From positions 310,121 to 374,120 of the forward strand of contig NC_057867.1 of the NCBI RefSeq assembly GCF_019393635.1: 64,000 bases of DNA. Reading direction: 5' to 3'. The notes under the pieces are model-generated. The model made no database searches. It was given only the letters and a program-made list of their open reading frames with translations, and was not told the origin of the DNA. The position numbers were made by a program, and so were the translations under genes. How positions within the stretch are numbered: position 1 is the stretch's first letter; the number at the start of each line of letters is the position of its first letter. Shown here one piece after another: positions 11,151 through 22,832 of this stretch. The DNA is from Dromiciops gliroides. Its lineage: Eukaryota > Chordata > Mammalia > Microbiotheria > Microbiotheriidae.

Positions 11151-11989
11151 TTGGCCCCCTGTCTTTCCATATGGCCAGCATGTGGGAGGAGCTTAATCCA
11201 TATACATCAAAGGAAGAAATGAATGAGTTGGAGGTCTAAGAGTAATTATTAATGATTAGCATTATATATATATCAGTTACATCTCTCATTTAGGGTTTTG
11301 TTATGTGATTCTTTGATTCGCGTGTCCACTTAGAGTTTAATTTGCTATGTGGTGTGAGGTATTGATCTCCTGTCCCAAACTGCTTTCCACTTATGCCCTC
11401 TGTTTTGTTTTTATCCACTACAGAGAGTTCATGCTTTGCAGAAGTGGACCCTTGGGAAACCTCTGAGTAGAGTGACATGGAAGTCATTTGAAGCTGCCCA
11501 TGGAGTTGGCTACGAGGGAGGGAGGGAGACAGGAAGGGGCCGAGGTGCCTGTGAAGGAACGGGGACAGGAGATAGTTCCAGGCCACACACGGGGGTCTGG
11601 GGACAGAGAAGGAAAACCAAGAGGAGGATCAGGTGTGTGACAGGGCCAGCCGCTTGATGGCCTAGCCAGAACCGAGAGGAAGCATACACAGGGGACAGAC
11701 ACTTGGAGATGGGACCTGGTCTCACACAGGAGAGTTCAGGCGGCACGGGGACCAAAGACAGACACACGGTACCCGAGCTCGGGTGGACAGAAGCCAGACA
11801 CCTGGATAAATGGGCAGAGCAGCCAACAGTCTGGCCTCATGGCACCGGAGGTCTCAAACCAAGCCCTGGAGCTGAAGCTGCAGTGGTGGAAGGAGTCGCT
11901 CTGCACGTCCAGAGTCCCTTTCTTTCCTCCCTCCTGCCTCTCCATTAATCCCCTTTAGATCCCTGACCTCATTCAAAAACTGCTCTTTG
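11151..11989. other. Unique stretch, no gene assigned
   Basis: Contains a purine-rich part (11505-11780) with GGGAGGGAG and overlapping short frames on both strands. No domain is recognised. Confidence 0.4.
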
Positions 11990-12120
11990 ATGTTTTCTGC
12001 TTCTTTCATCTTGGGATCCCATGTATCCCTCCCTCTCCCTCTCCTCCTCCCTGAGAGCCATGCCATGTGACAAAAGAATGGTGTTTTTTGTTTTAGGAGG
12101 GAAACAAAGTCAACACAAGA
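11990..12120. repeat. Unclassified dispersed repeat (copy 2)
   Basis: GGGATCCCATGTATCCCTCC, a C/T-rich part, GAGAGCCATGCCATGTGAC, then TTTTGTTTTAGGAGGGAAAC. It has the same block order as 6560-6740. Confidence 0.5.
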
Positions 12121-12690
12121 GTGGGAGACAATCTCTCTGGGAACAGTCCAGTTACTACAGGCTAACTCTCTGCGGAAGCACATCGAATCTCAGAACACTG
12201 AACAAATGAAATGCTGATGGGTGGTGACACACGCTCTGAACACTCAGAGGAAAAGACACTTGTGGCAGAAGACACACTTTCTGGGAACATTCTGGTGTAA
12301 GAGAGAAACTGGGAAGCCTTTGTGGGCAAAGAAATCAGCCCGTAGGAGAAACATAGGTGGGGTCGCCAGTTCACCCAGTGTGGCCTGAGACGCCACCTTT
12401 GTTTCTCTGAAGAAAGGTTGGTTTCTTTGCTCAGGAAGGCTTCCCAGTCTCTCTCTTACACCACCTACCACAGGCTTGCTTTCTATGAGAAAACATCCAG
12501 CCTCAGAACACTCAGAGGGAAAGATACTTGTGGCAGGAGACACTCTCTGGGAACAGTCCAGTTACTACAGGCTCACTCTCTGTGGAAGCACATCTAGCCT
12601 CAGAATACTCAGTGGATGAAATGCTTATAGGTGGAGACACACTCTCTGAGAACAATCTACTCGCTGCGCGTTCCCCCTCTGTGGCAACAC
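12118..12690. repeat. Diverged tandem units, roughly 100 bp each
   Basis: The unit GGGAACAGTCCAGTTACTAC followed by a SCTAACTCTCTG..GGAAGCACATC-type part occurs at about 12138 and 12551. Shorter related blocks (GACACACTCTCTG-type, ACTCAGAGGRAAAGA) lie near 12228-12290, 12510-12550 and 12630-12690. A foldback (12293-12463) lies between the copies. Confidence 0.7.
12293..12463. repeat. Imperfect foldback (inverted repeat), about 75 bp arms
   Basis: GTAAGAGAGAAACTGGGAAG at 12297 is mirrored by CTTCCCAGTCTCTCTCTTAC ending at 12459. Inner parts also pair (GCAAAGAAATCAGCC with GGTTTCTTTGC; GGAGAAACATAGGTGG with CCACCTTTGTTTCTCT). The loop is about 20 bp. Confidence 0.75.
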
Positions 12691-14390
12691 ATCGAGGGAA
12701 AACAGAGGCCATAGAAGCATTCCTGATGAAAAGACATGCGGTGAGTAGAAAATGTGGCTTTCAAATACAAGGCTCAAAAGAAGCATTAAAAGGGAAATGT
12801 GCCCGAGAAAACAGAAGCAACTCAATAAGGTTAAACTGTACACTCTTCCATAAAGGAAGATGATACACAGAATTGGTACAAAAAGGGGAATTCATATACA
12901 TATATTTATATATGAGTATATATTGATATATGAATGACTTAATTGGTCAGAAACATTTATCTTACCCTATAGATAAGTAGGAGAAGGGGAAAAGAGAAGG
13001 AAAAATGGGGGATAAAAGGGTGGGTGGGCAGCTAAAAGAAGGCAGTGGTCATATGGAAAACCGGCATGAGAGGAAGGACAGGATGAAAAGAAAGACAAGA
13101 AAATGGGATGCAGGAAAATGCATAGTTAGTCATCAAATCTGTGTGACTGGGATGAACTCACTCATAACCTGGAAGCGGGTAGCAACGTGGATTATGAACC
13201 AGAACCCAACAATATGTTTTGTTTTACAAGGAACGCCTTGAAGCAGAGAGAATCACAGAGTTAAAATAGGGGGCTGGAGCAGAAACTGTTGTACTACTCA
13301 GCTGAAGGAAAAAATGCAGGGGTAGCATTCACGATCTCAGATAAAGCAAAAGCAAAAATACCCGCATTGAACGGATTAAGCAGGGCAACTAAATCTTGTT
13401 CAAAGGAACCATAGACAGTGGAGTAATTTCAACAGTGAATAGAGATGTGGGAAGTGGCACAGCATTCCCATTCTTAAAGGAAAAGTCAAATAATTACAGG
13501 AGGAAATAGAAAAACTCTAGTAGTGGGGGATGTCAACTTTTCCCTGTGAGAGCTAGATGAATCTATCCATGAAATCAGAAAGAAGTCAGGAAGATGAAGA
13601 GAATCTTAGAAAACTCAGATACGAGAGACTTCTGGAGAAAACAGCATGGGAATAGAAAGGAGGCCAGACAGATAGATGTTACTTTCTGTAAATTTACAGT
13701 ATGCAAATTGAACTTTATGGAAGGAATTCAGAGAGAACTCTGCATTTCAAAAACAACCCTCTGTAAACTTGGGGTCTCTTTGTGCTCCTGCCCCTTGGCT
13801 TGGCACTCTGTGGCCTCCTGTACTGCTCCGCCCCGCCCCCAGGAAAAAACAAACCTTAAAGAAATCCTCCAGGTGAAAGCAGAAGAGCAGACCTGCTGAG
13901 AGACAGCCACCACCACTGCTGGATCAGGGCTTGGCTTGAGACCTCCAGTGCTGACAGAGGAGGCCTTGGTTTGAGGCCACCCACCCAAGAGTTTGGTCTC
14001 TGTGTTTCGGCGCTTTGTCCATCTACGTGGGGCCACTGTGTGTCTGTCCCTGGTCCCCGGGTGTCTCCAGTCCTCTCCTGAATGTTTCCAAGGCTGGCTC
14101 CCATGTGTCTGCCTGCTGGCCTGTTCTTCATTTCAGTTGCAGCCAGGCCTTCAGGTGGCAGGCTCTGGTAGCCACGTGGTTGTGCTCCTGCTCTTGCTTC
14201 TCCGTCCCCAGCTCGATGTGTTCTGGAACCCTGGGCTGGCCTCTCCTCCACAGGGGCGCCGTCCCTTCTTGTCTCCCTTCTGCCCTTTTCCACATACACG
14301 GGTATATTCAAGTCACGTAGAGGGTCTGCGGAACGGTGCACTTATTTCTATTGCTTTCAGATGTCTTTAGCATTCTATTTTCTCCCAGAT
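12690..14390. other. Unique stretch, no gene assigned
   Basis: AT-richer first half and GC-richer second half (13780-14300). The longest frame is 161 codons on the minus strand (13856-14341) and overlaps frames on the plus strand; no domain is seen. An AT microsatellite-like patch lies near 12893-12935. Confidence 0.4.
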
Positions 14391-14394
14391 ACAG

Positions 14395-14540
14395 GTAAAA
14401 ACAATTTTTAACATTTGTTTTTTAAATTTTCAGTTACAAATTCTCTCCCTCCCCCCTCCTTAAAAAGGTGAGTAATTTGAAATGGATTATGCAAGTGCAG
14501 TCATGCAAAATGTTTCCATATTAGCTACTTTGCAGAATTC
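14395..14540 (-). mobile_element. L1 LINE 3' end fragment
   Basis: AGGTAAAAACAATTTTTAAC then TTCTCTCCCTCCC and GTGAGTAATTTGA follow the antisense L1 3' UTR order seen at 50215-50335 and 60295-60440. Confidence 0.6.
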
Positions 14541-14559
14541 ACACTGAACAGCTGATTGT

Positions 14560-14695
14560 AGAGGTTGTCTCAACTATCTGTTCTCTGCGTGAGCCCGGGG
14601 CAGTTATTAACCTAGTGTATCTGGCCCTCAGTTTCTTCATTGGTAAAATAAGAGGGTTGGACTGTATTATTGCTAAGAATCTTTCTACTTTTAGC
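14560..14695 (+). mobile_element. MIR remnant
   Basis: CCCTCAGTTTCTTCATTGGT AAAATAAGAGGGTTGGACTG is the conserved MIR 3' block. The head is degraded. Confidence 0.7.
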
Positions 14696-14699
14696 ATTG

Positions 14700-15620
14700 T
14701 CCTCCCACTCCACACCCCCGTTAGTGTTGTCAGTCCTCTGAGTTCTGTTAGCTTGTGGTGATTTCTAGCAGGGAGTTCTGTCCCAACTCATTTTTGTAAT
14801 TAAAGAAAGGGATTTCCTGGAGGGTCTCTTCTTCCCTTGTCTTTCTTTGGTACTGGACACACTGGTCACTATAACCGATGTGTTATGTCACTTTGAGGTT
14901 TATGAAATATTTATGCTTGCTTCATTTCATTTGATCCACACACCAATCTTACAATTTCCCTCCTTTTTAGAGGTTAAAAACCAAGAGTTCAGAAGAAGAA
15001 CTCAAACCCAGTACTTTCCTGACTTGAGATCGCATGCACTTTACACATTCATGTGAATATAAAGAACGTGTAAAGAAGAGCATACCCGATGATAGCCTGG
15101 CATAACGTTTTCAAAGGGGCCAAGTATATTCTTCCCAGCAGAATGGACATTCTTTCCATGAAAACAAGAGTGCAAAATAACACTGATTGAAAACCACTGG
15201 GATTTGGCACAGTTCTTTCTGCTGAGAAGGGGATCGACATTCACTCTTTAAGCTGACTCTGTTTCATGTGGACAGACTCTTCATAGGTTTCCTCTTAGGA
15301 TTTCCCCCCAGACTTTGAGTTTCCCAGAGAACAACCCATGACCTGAGTTTTCACTGAGGCTCTGAGTTTTGAAGAAGGGCAGCAACAAGCCACTGTATCA
15401 GTTTCTCTTAGCATCCCCAGATGAATGAGCCTCCTGTTTGCCTTAAGGAAGGCCCACCGTTTTATGTTCAGATTTCTTCGTAAATTAGTCTGAGGACATT
15501 GAAAGCCACACTGGTTGCAAACTTGATAGCCTTTATAATGACCACAACAGGTGATGGCTTTAGTATCTTCTCCAAATAACCAGCTGCTTAGTGTGGCTGA
15601 GAGCCCTGTATGTTTGAGCT
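14700..15620. other. Unique stretch, no gene assigned
   Basis: No recognisable repeat or coding domain. Short frames only, up to about 70 codons. Confidence 0.4.
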
Positions 15621-15625
15621 CTTCT

Positions 15626-15822
15626 TCCTTCCTTCCTTCTTTCCTTCCTTCCTTCCTTCCTTCCTTCCTTCCTTCCTTCCTTCCTTCCTTCCTTCCTTCC
15701 TGCCTTCCTGCCTTCCTGCCTTCCTGCCTTCCTGCCTTCCTGCCTTCCTGCCTTCCTGCCTTCCTGCCTTCCTGCCTTCCTGCCTTCCTGCCTTCCTGCC
15801 TTCCTGCCTTCCTTCCTTCCTT

Positions 15823-15854
<32 letters not shown>

Positions 15855-15887
15855 CCTTCCTGCCTTCCTTCCTGCCTTCCTTCCTTT
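15626..15887. repeat. (TTCC)n / (CCTGCCTT)n array
   Basis: A roughly 260 bp pyrimidine-rich tetranucleotide array. Pure TTCC lies at both ends, with an inner block in which every second unit is TGCC (8 bp period) and a TTCCTTCCTGCC 12 bp period at the 3' side. It adjoins the tail side of a minus-strand WSINE1, so it probably grew from the SINE tail. Confidence 0.95.
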
Positions 15888-16023
15888 GGTGAGGCAGTTG
15901 AGGTTAAATGACTTGCCCAGGGTCACACAGCTAGTAAGTGTCAAGGGCCTGAGGCCAGGTTTGAACTCAGGTCCTCCTGAATCCAGGGCCGGTGCTCTAT
16001 CCATTGGGCCACCTAGCTGCCCC
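15888..16023 (-). mobile_element. WSINE1 copy
   Basis: Full-length minus-strand copy; the array at 15626-15887 stands where its poly(T) should be. Confidence 0.92.
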
Positions 16024-16799
16024 TGAGCTTTTCAACCTGGAATGAAAAAATGGGCTGTTTAGAATTGAAATATTGCAAAGCGTTTCTATTTAGTGATACC
16101 TTTCATCAGTGTGGCTGTGGAAAACCCATTTCTCAACACACAGTTCCTTTAGGAAGAGAAAGTATGGAAGCAGCTCACATGACCGGACAAATATCCCCAT
16201 TCTCGGTTAAACAAATGTTGGAACACTTTGGCAAAAAAGCACCTTCCTTTCAGCAAAAGGAAATGGTATAGATGTACAACTGATCAGTAGAGCCTGATTT
16301 TAAGAGGCGCCAAAGTGACCCTTCAAGCGAGCTCTCCGAAAAGGACTTTTTTTCATCCTGCAGGTCGCGGTGGCACTACATGATATTGTAGTAGTTGCAC
16401 TGAACTCCTCTGCCTCCCAGAGGGCCAGAATTCTAGCCAGTGCCCCAAAGGAACATCAGGTCCACTCTGTGGGAGGTTTGAAAGCATTCTGTAAAGTGTA
16501 AAGCACTATATAGAATCATAATATTTAGGGATTTAAGAAGGGGTGGGAGCACATGGGGAAAAGTTGCAGAGTCAAAATCTAGGCCTGGTGTCAGGAAGAA
16601 ACATTCTAACAATGAGAGCTGCCTTGATGTGAGATGATGGGCTCCCATGAAGTGATGCTTTGACCCTCCTTGCTGTTCTTCAATCCAAGGCCGCATGACC
16701 ACATCTTAGGTATGTTACAATGGGAATTCGCTTTAGGAGGTGGCTTGAATGTGATGGCTTCTCATGTCCCTCCCAGTTCTCCCACTGTGTGGTTCTTTG
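16024..16799. other. Unique stretch, no gene assigned
   Basis: Frames of 73 codons (plus, 16050-16271) and 89 codons (minus, 16433-16702) are unrelated to any family I know. Confidence 0.4.
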
Positions 16800-16930
16800 G
16801 TAATAACCCTAATAATGAGAGTTCTGGAATTGCCTCTGACACTTAGCACCCGTGTGCCCAAGGACAACTCGCTTCTGTCTCTGAGCCAGTTTCCCCATCT
16901 TCCCTGCGTGGTTGTCTCAGAAAGTTAATG
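16800..16930 (+). mobile_element. MIR remnant
   Basis: GGAATTGCCTCTGACACTTA, then CTCTGAGCCAGTTTCCCCAT with a degraded CORE between. Confidence 0.6.
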
Positions 16931-17714
16931 TTGGAGACAGAAAGGTCCACAGACCTTCTACTACCCATAGGCCCAGCACAGGTGAAGTGTTGTTGTCACA
17001 GAGCATTGTTGACACCACTCTCCCATGCCCACTCCTCATGTGGATACTTGGGTTCTCTCAGAGCTGCTAAGGGATGGGTGACATGGCCAGGATACCACTC
17101 CTTATGGAGTCATGCAGAGGAGTCAGACTGTTGTCCAAACCACTGGCCCTGCTCTCCCTCACACTATCCTCTGTCAGCCTTTCCCAGCCATCTTCCTATC
17201 TGCTGGACTAGTTTTCCCTTGGCCCATGGAACCTTCTTGTAAAACCGACCTTAGCCACCATAAATTCTGAGTTCTTTCTGAAGATATCACCATCATTTGC
17301 TGGTTTGATGTTTTTACTGTCTTGTCCTGCAGACATCATCACTCCAGACTTCAGCAGTTTTCCATCACTAGACTTTTCTCTAGGCTCCATCAGAGGAAGA
17401 GACGATTTGTAGACGATCAGTCATTCTGATTGTTTACATGTGCATCTGTTTGTAGGTGTCATGTTGAGTTTTTCCCCCTGCACAGGCTCTGACGCAAAGT
17501 GGGGTAAGGTTGTTATCCAAGGGATGGCTTGAGAGCTCCCCTGAGGGGACAGGCTCCCTGGCTCAGACCTTGGCAACCCCACTCCCTGGCTCGGCAAACT
17601 TTCTCAAGAAGAGATCAGCCAATACAAGACAAGGGCCTCCAGAGACTCGGCCTCAACCTGTCCAGGTAAGGAGGCCAATGCTCCAGAGCTGTTTTGTCCA
17701 TGAAGATTTCCTGA
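16931..17714. other. Unique stretch, no gene assigned
   Basis: Short frames (104 codons at 16928-17242 plus; 155 codons at 17510-17977 plus) without a recognised domain. Confidence 0.4.
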
Positions 17715-18085
17715 GGTGTCATAGATCGATAGATGGAGGGAGGGAGCGAGCATTTCTTAGGTGCTTACGATGTGCCAAGCACTGTGCTAAGCATAGGCAT
17801 GGGCTTTATCCCACAGGAGGGGGTGGGCAAGGCAGCAATCCAGGAGAAGGAATAGAAGAATTTGGTAGGGTAAGTCTAGGCAGTGGTGAGGTGAATCACC
17901 ACTTGGGACATGAGAGGCCATCACAGCCAACCTCATTTTTACAGATTTGTAAATGGAGGCCCAAAGCAGTCCAATGACTTTCCTAGGGACACATAGTTAG
18001 CAAGTATCCGAGGGACGGTTACACTCGGGTATTCCTGACTCCACTCGCAGTGTTGTGTCCACTGCATAGCCGGGCTACCTCTTCA
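17715..18085 (-). mobile_element. MIR/CORE-SINE remnants
   Basis: The first block (TTAGGTGCTTACGATGTGCC AAGCACTGTGCTAAG) is the LINE-derived end of an antisense MIR. The second (17940-18085) has TTTACAGATTTGTAAATGGA, a CTAGGGACACATAGTTAGC CORE and a TCCACTGCATAGCCGGGCTA head remnant. Probably one long decayed copy. Confidence 0.65.
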
Positions 18086-18506
18086 TTCTCCATCACCTTC
18101 CATATCCTCTGTGTTGTTAAATCGTGACATTTCACCCCTTATTTATGCAGCGTGTGCCCCTGCTTTCACTCCCAGTACCACTAATATTACTTCAAGATGT
18201 TCTCTCTTAACCGGAATATCATAAAGGTGTGATCCTAACTCAGTCTTGGATCACTCCAGCCATCCACTGCCTGCACCCCCCCACTTGGGCTCTTGAGCAA
18301 ATCTAACATACACGAATCTATGTTAGATGACTTAACCAGGGCCTCCCTGCTGTAAGGCAATCCTTGAAACCTCCCCAATTAATGATCCACTAACCCACTC
18401 ATCACAGCAGCTTTTCTGAAGCTTTGCAGCCCTGCTGACATGTCACAGGGCTTCCATTTCCTCACGGTCTCGGATGAGAAGTCTGCTGCATACATTTTTT
18501 TTTTCC
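18086..18506. other. Unique stretch, no gene assigned
   Basis: No recognisable structure. Confidence 0.4.
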
Positions 18507-18650
18507 ATTTTTTTGGTGGGGCAATGGGGGTTAAGTGACTTGCCCAAGGTCACACAGCTAGTAAGTGTCAAGCGCCTGAGGCCGAACTTGAACTCAGGTC
18601 CTCCTAACTCCAGGGCAGGTGCTCTATCCACTGTGCCACCCAGCTGCCCC
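18507..18650 (-). mobile_element. WSINE1 copy
   Basis: Full length, poly(T) at left, CACCCAGCTGCCCC at right. Confidence 0.92.
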
Positions 18651-19195
18651 TAGTAGTGTTTGGTTTTTAAGAAATGTGCAATACATACTTGCTCAGTGCC
18701 AAGTTCTCATTTGTGATTTCTTGCCAGGAACTCCAGTTTGGCAAATTGCCCAGACCAGCCAGTCTTCATTCCCATCTTGCCTGTGCGTCTGCTTTCCAGA
18801 CCTCCACACCATGTCTCAGCTGTAGCCTCACCCTCAAAAATCCCTCAGCACCTCGAACTCACCCTGACCAACCGGCATTCTACTCCTTGCACCTGAATTG
18901 CTTACACCTAAGGTGGTAGCAGTAGCAGGTTGGCTATTAGTACATTCCTGGTCTCTGGGGTAATTCTGTACCCTGCTATGTTCTGGAGCGGTTCTGGGCA
19001 GGAGAAGAATTGTATTAGGATCTGGATCCCCTAGAATGGCTGAATAACCACAGACTTCTTCACTGGACACATCACATCAGGTGGGCAAAACTGATCAGAA
19101 AGTCTTTCTACCACGAGGGGACAGTCTCCTTTGCTCACCCTTTGCTGAGAGATGTGTGTATCTGCTCTCCACCTGCTCATTAAAAAGTCCACCTT
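18651..19195. other. Unique stretch, no gene assigned
   Basis: Nothing recognised apart from short frames. Confidence 0.35.
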
Positions 19196-19351
19196 GGGGC
19201 AGCTAGGTGGCGCAGTGGATAGAGCACTGGCCCTGGATTCAGGAGAACCTGAGTTCAAATCTGGCCTCAGACATTTGAAACTTACTGGCTGTGTGACCCT
19301 GGGCAAGTCACTTAACCCTCACTGCTCTGCAAAAAAAAAAAAAAAAAAAAA
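19196..19351 (+). mobile_element. WSINE1 copy
   Basis: Full length with an A-run of about 21 followed by an A/C-rich tail. Confidence 0.93.
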
Positions 19352-20060
19352 CCCAAAACGAAAAACAAACAAACAAAAAATTCTACCTAGTTCTACTCTG
19401 GAGAATAGGTGGTTGCTAATAGTTCCCAGTCAAGATTGGCCCCTTCCATTCTCTGGGGCTATTTTGTAAAGAGGAAAGGTGCCCAGTCTGTCAATAGCTG
19501 AGTATGGGTCAGTTTTCCCTGGGCCACCTAACTTGGCAGTCCTTTGAATGCCTAGGTTTCTCAACAGAACTCTGTTTTCTGGTTAAAAGCTTTGACACTC
19601 TACTCCAGCATCATCATGACGTTTGTATTTGTCACAGCTCTTCTGAGATGAAGCCTTGGCTTGCTGGTATGTCCCTCTCACCTGCCTCACCTATGAAATG
19701 CACCCAGTGTTAGTACTGACCTCATCTCCTTGATCTAAGCTACAAGTCAGTTAGTAGGTGTGCTTCTCTTTCAGGCATGAGCAGTCATGGTCTAATGCCT
19801 GCAGATTCATTCATACCAGAATTTCATGCCTGGGCTAGAAATGACACATGTTGATTTGACTGGGATTCTCGTTTATGTGTCACACTTTCCAGTGTTCCAC
19901 ATAGTTGTTTGAATTAGTGGCTGCAGGAGGCTGAGGCCAAATAGAAGACAATCCAGTGTGGAATTGCCAATGTGGAGCATCCCTCTCCTCTCCAAACAAA
20001 GCTCAGGCTTCTCCAGAGCTTTCCTGAGGAAAAGAGTGAGACTGACTACTAACACCCTCT
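19352..20060. other. Unique stretch, no gene assigned
   Basis: No recognisable structure. Confidence 0.35.
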
Positions 20061-20061
20061 C

Positions 20062-20074
20062 ACACACACTCACA

Positions 20075-20105
<31 letters not shown>
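20062..20105. repeat. (CA)n microsatellite
   Basis: CACACT units followed by about 16 pure CA units. Confidence 0.95.
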
Positions 20106-20107
<2 letters not shown>

Positions 20108-20109
20108 CA

Positions 20110-21935
20110 TAACTGGTCCCTTCTAGTCCATTTCTGCCAGCACATTACTCCCTCTATCATCCCTATTTGCTCACTTATCTTCAGTCTCTCCCTATGTGCT
20201 GGCTACTTCCCCCTGTCTACAACCATGTCATGTCTCCCACATCCTTAAAAAATCTCCCCATAGATCCACCCATCCTCTCTAATTATCATCCCAAATATGA
20301 CCTCCCTTTTGTGGCTAAACTCCTTGAAAAAGCAGTTTACAATAGTCACCTTTATTTGCTTTCTTCTCTCTCCTTAACTCTTGACAGTCTGCCTTCTGCC
20401 CATATCATTCAACTGAAACATCTCTCCCTAATGTTCCTAACCATCTCTTAGACGCTCAGTCTAACATACTTTTTTAATCCTCAGTCTTTCTGATCATTTT
20501 GCAGCCACCGTCGTTTACCTTGTCTTGATACTTTTAGCTAAAGTTTTGTGACATGATTTTCTCTGGGATCTCCTTTTAATCAGTTAAAAACATTTATTAA
20601 GTGGCTATTAAGTGCCAGGCACTGGCATTAGAATTAGAAAGCAAGGGAAAAAGACAGTAGCTCTCCCTGAGCACCTCACCATGGCCACTCCTTTCCAGTA
20701 TCCTCAGCTGGATCTTCATCCAGGCCATGCCTGGTAGCCATGAGTGTCCCACTGGGCTCTGTCCTGAACTGCCTTCCCTTCTGTCTCCATACTATTTCCC
20801 TTGCTGTTCTGGAACGTTCCCAAGGATTCAGTTATCATCTCTATGCATATGATTCTCAGATCTACTTGTCCAATCTGAACCTCTCTGCTGACCTGTAGTC
20901 TTTCATCTCCACCTGGCCTATTAGATATATCCAACTGGTTGTGCTGGAGTCATCTTAAATACAGCGTGTCCTAAAATGAACTCTTTCTATCCTCCTATCG
21001 TCAACACTCTTGCCTTTCAAAATTCCTTATTACTGTTGAAGACACCAGCATCATCCCAGTCACCCAGGCCCACAACATAAGAGTCATCCTTCACTCTTGA
21101 CTTCTCACCACTCCTCAAACCAACTTGTTGCCAAGACCAGTCAATTTTACCTTTGTAACACCTCTCATATATGCCCTCTTGTTGTCTCCTCTGACAAGGC
21201 CACCACCTTGGTGTGGGCCCTCGTCCCTTCACAAAATGGACTATTGAAACAGCCTTCCGGTTGGGGTCTCTACCGCCAGTGCATCCCTATTCTAGTCTGG
21301 CCTATGCTCAGCTCTCAGAATCATCTTCCTCAAGCACAAGTTAGTCCATAGTCCCTCCCCCCAACCCCTGTCTTCTACTCAGTCAAATCCAGTGGCTCCC
21401 TATCAACTCAGAACCAAATATAAAGTCCTCTCTGGCATTCAAAGCCTTTTCTAAAGTACCCACTGTCACCTCTCTGGGATTCTTACATCTTTCTCACTCC
21501 CATTTAATCCTCCTCATTCCTGTGATATACTCTTCAGTGTAGTAACACCTGCCTCCTTGCTGTTCCTAGCAAAAATCCTCCATCTCCCAGATCTGGCCAT
21601 TTCCTTTCAGGGGCTGTCCCCCACACCTGGAACATTCTCTCTCCTCATCTCTGCCACAAGACTTCTCTGGCTTCCTTCAAGTCTCAGCTAAAATCCCACT
21701 GTTTAGAGGAAGCTTTTCCCCTTTTCCACAAGTCTCTATGGAGGACCTCCCTTATGTTGATTATTTCCAGTATTTCCTTCATCTAGCTTTTTATCTATAG
21801 TTGTTTCTTGTCACCACTATTAGTCTGAGGTCTGTGAGGGAGCAGGAACTGTCTTACAGTTCTTCATATTTCACACATCACACAGAGCCTGGCACATGTT
21901 AAGCAGCTTAAAATGTCTATTAACTGAATGGAACC
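20110..21935 (+). mobile_element. L2 (CR1-clade) LINE, ORF2 3' half and tail
   Basis: A long sense copy. At 20278-20350 the translation NYHPKYDLPFVAKLLEKAVY resembles the CR1/L2 reverse-transcriptase block NYRPISLL..LEKVV. At 20838-20880 YAYDSQIYLSNLNLSAD is a decayed YADDTQLYL catalytic box (the second and third positions AD have become AY). The tail has TGGAACATTCTCTCTCCTCA, CTTCAAGTCTCAGCTAAAAT and a CTGGCACATGTTAAG-type 3' end. A MIR-like block (20585-20650) interrupts it. The frame is broken by many stops. Confidence 0.8.
20585..20650 (-). mobile_element. MIR-like end fragment
   Basis: AACATTTATTAAGTGGCTAT TAAGTGCCAGGCACT block inside the L2 copy. Confidence 0.55.
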
Positions 21936-22260
21936 TGGTTGGCACCTATTTCGCCTGATGTATCTTCCTGGCCCCCTAAGGGCATGAAAAGTCTCACAGA
22001 CAGGCACTCAGGAGGTCTCAAAGTTGGTGGATTTCTGAAGACCACTCAAGTCCTCATATTCTTTCCTAGGGCCCTGCTCTGACAGCCAGATGTGTTTTAT
22101 GGGAAGAGGAGTGTTGCTATGTCCAGAGAAGCCGTGTCACTATATCATTCTTGTATTTCTATGCTGTGTTAGCTCAGAGTAAACCTGCTCCTGTTAATGG
22201 TGCGATGACTTCCCAGTACCTCATTTCATGCCAACGCCGATCCTGAATGAAGACATTCCT
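21936..22260. other. Unique stretch
   Basis: No recognised feature between an L2 tail and an L1. Confidence 0.35.
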
Positions 22261-22375
22261 GCCATCATCAAAACTATTTGGTCCTGGCTAAGAAATTGAG
22301 TTGTTTCTTGTTGTTGTTGCTGTTGTTGTTTGCCCTTTGTTCATGAAGAAGTCCGTGGTATCAAGGTTACGTCAT

Positions 22376-22525
22376 GGGGCAGCTAGGTGGCCCAGTGGCT
22401 AGAGCACCGGCCCTGGAGTCAGGAGGACCTGAGTTCAAATCCGGCCTCAGACACTTGGCACTTACTAGCTGTGTGACCCTGGGCAAGTCACTTAACCCCA
22501 ATTGCCCAGCAAAAAAAAAAAAAAA
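22376..22525 (+). mobile_element. WSINE1 copy
   Basis: Full length. GGTTACGTCAT / GGTTATGTCATG flank it as TSD, splitting the older SINE. Confidence 0.93.
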
Positions 22526-22625
22526 TGGTTATGTCATGACTTGTACTGAATAGGATTTAAGTGAGAGGGCTGTGCAAACTCACCAAACTTACTCTCTCAT
22601 CCAATGCCATCTGGGTCCAGTGGCG

Positions 22626-22692
22626 ATACATATATATATATATATGTATGTATGTATGTATATGTATATATGTATATATGTATGTATGTATA
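22626..22692. repeat. (TA)n/(TATG)n microsatellite
   Basis: Alternating TATA and TATG units inside the older SINE. Confidence 0.95.
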
Positions 22693-22713
22693 TCAGGACA
22701 ACTGTCCAAGGCC

Positions 22714-22832
22714 CTGGATGTTTAAGGCAGTTGTGGTGAAGAGACTTCCCCGGGTCACATAATTGTCTGAGGTGGAATTGGAACTCCCAACTCTAGGACC
22801 AGTGCTCCATCCACTGTGCCACCTAGCTGCAC
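22714..22832 (-). mobile_element. Old CORE-SINE remnant
   Basis: GACTTCCCCGGGTCACATAA and CCATCCACTGTGCCACCTAG on the plus strand mark an antisense, diverged copy. Confidence 0.75.

Noticed and set aside
15551-16026. Open frames of repeated FLPS/CLPA or EGRKAGRK residues
   Set aside because: Pure translation of the tetranucleotide array; not proteins.
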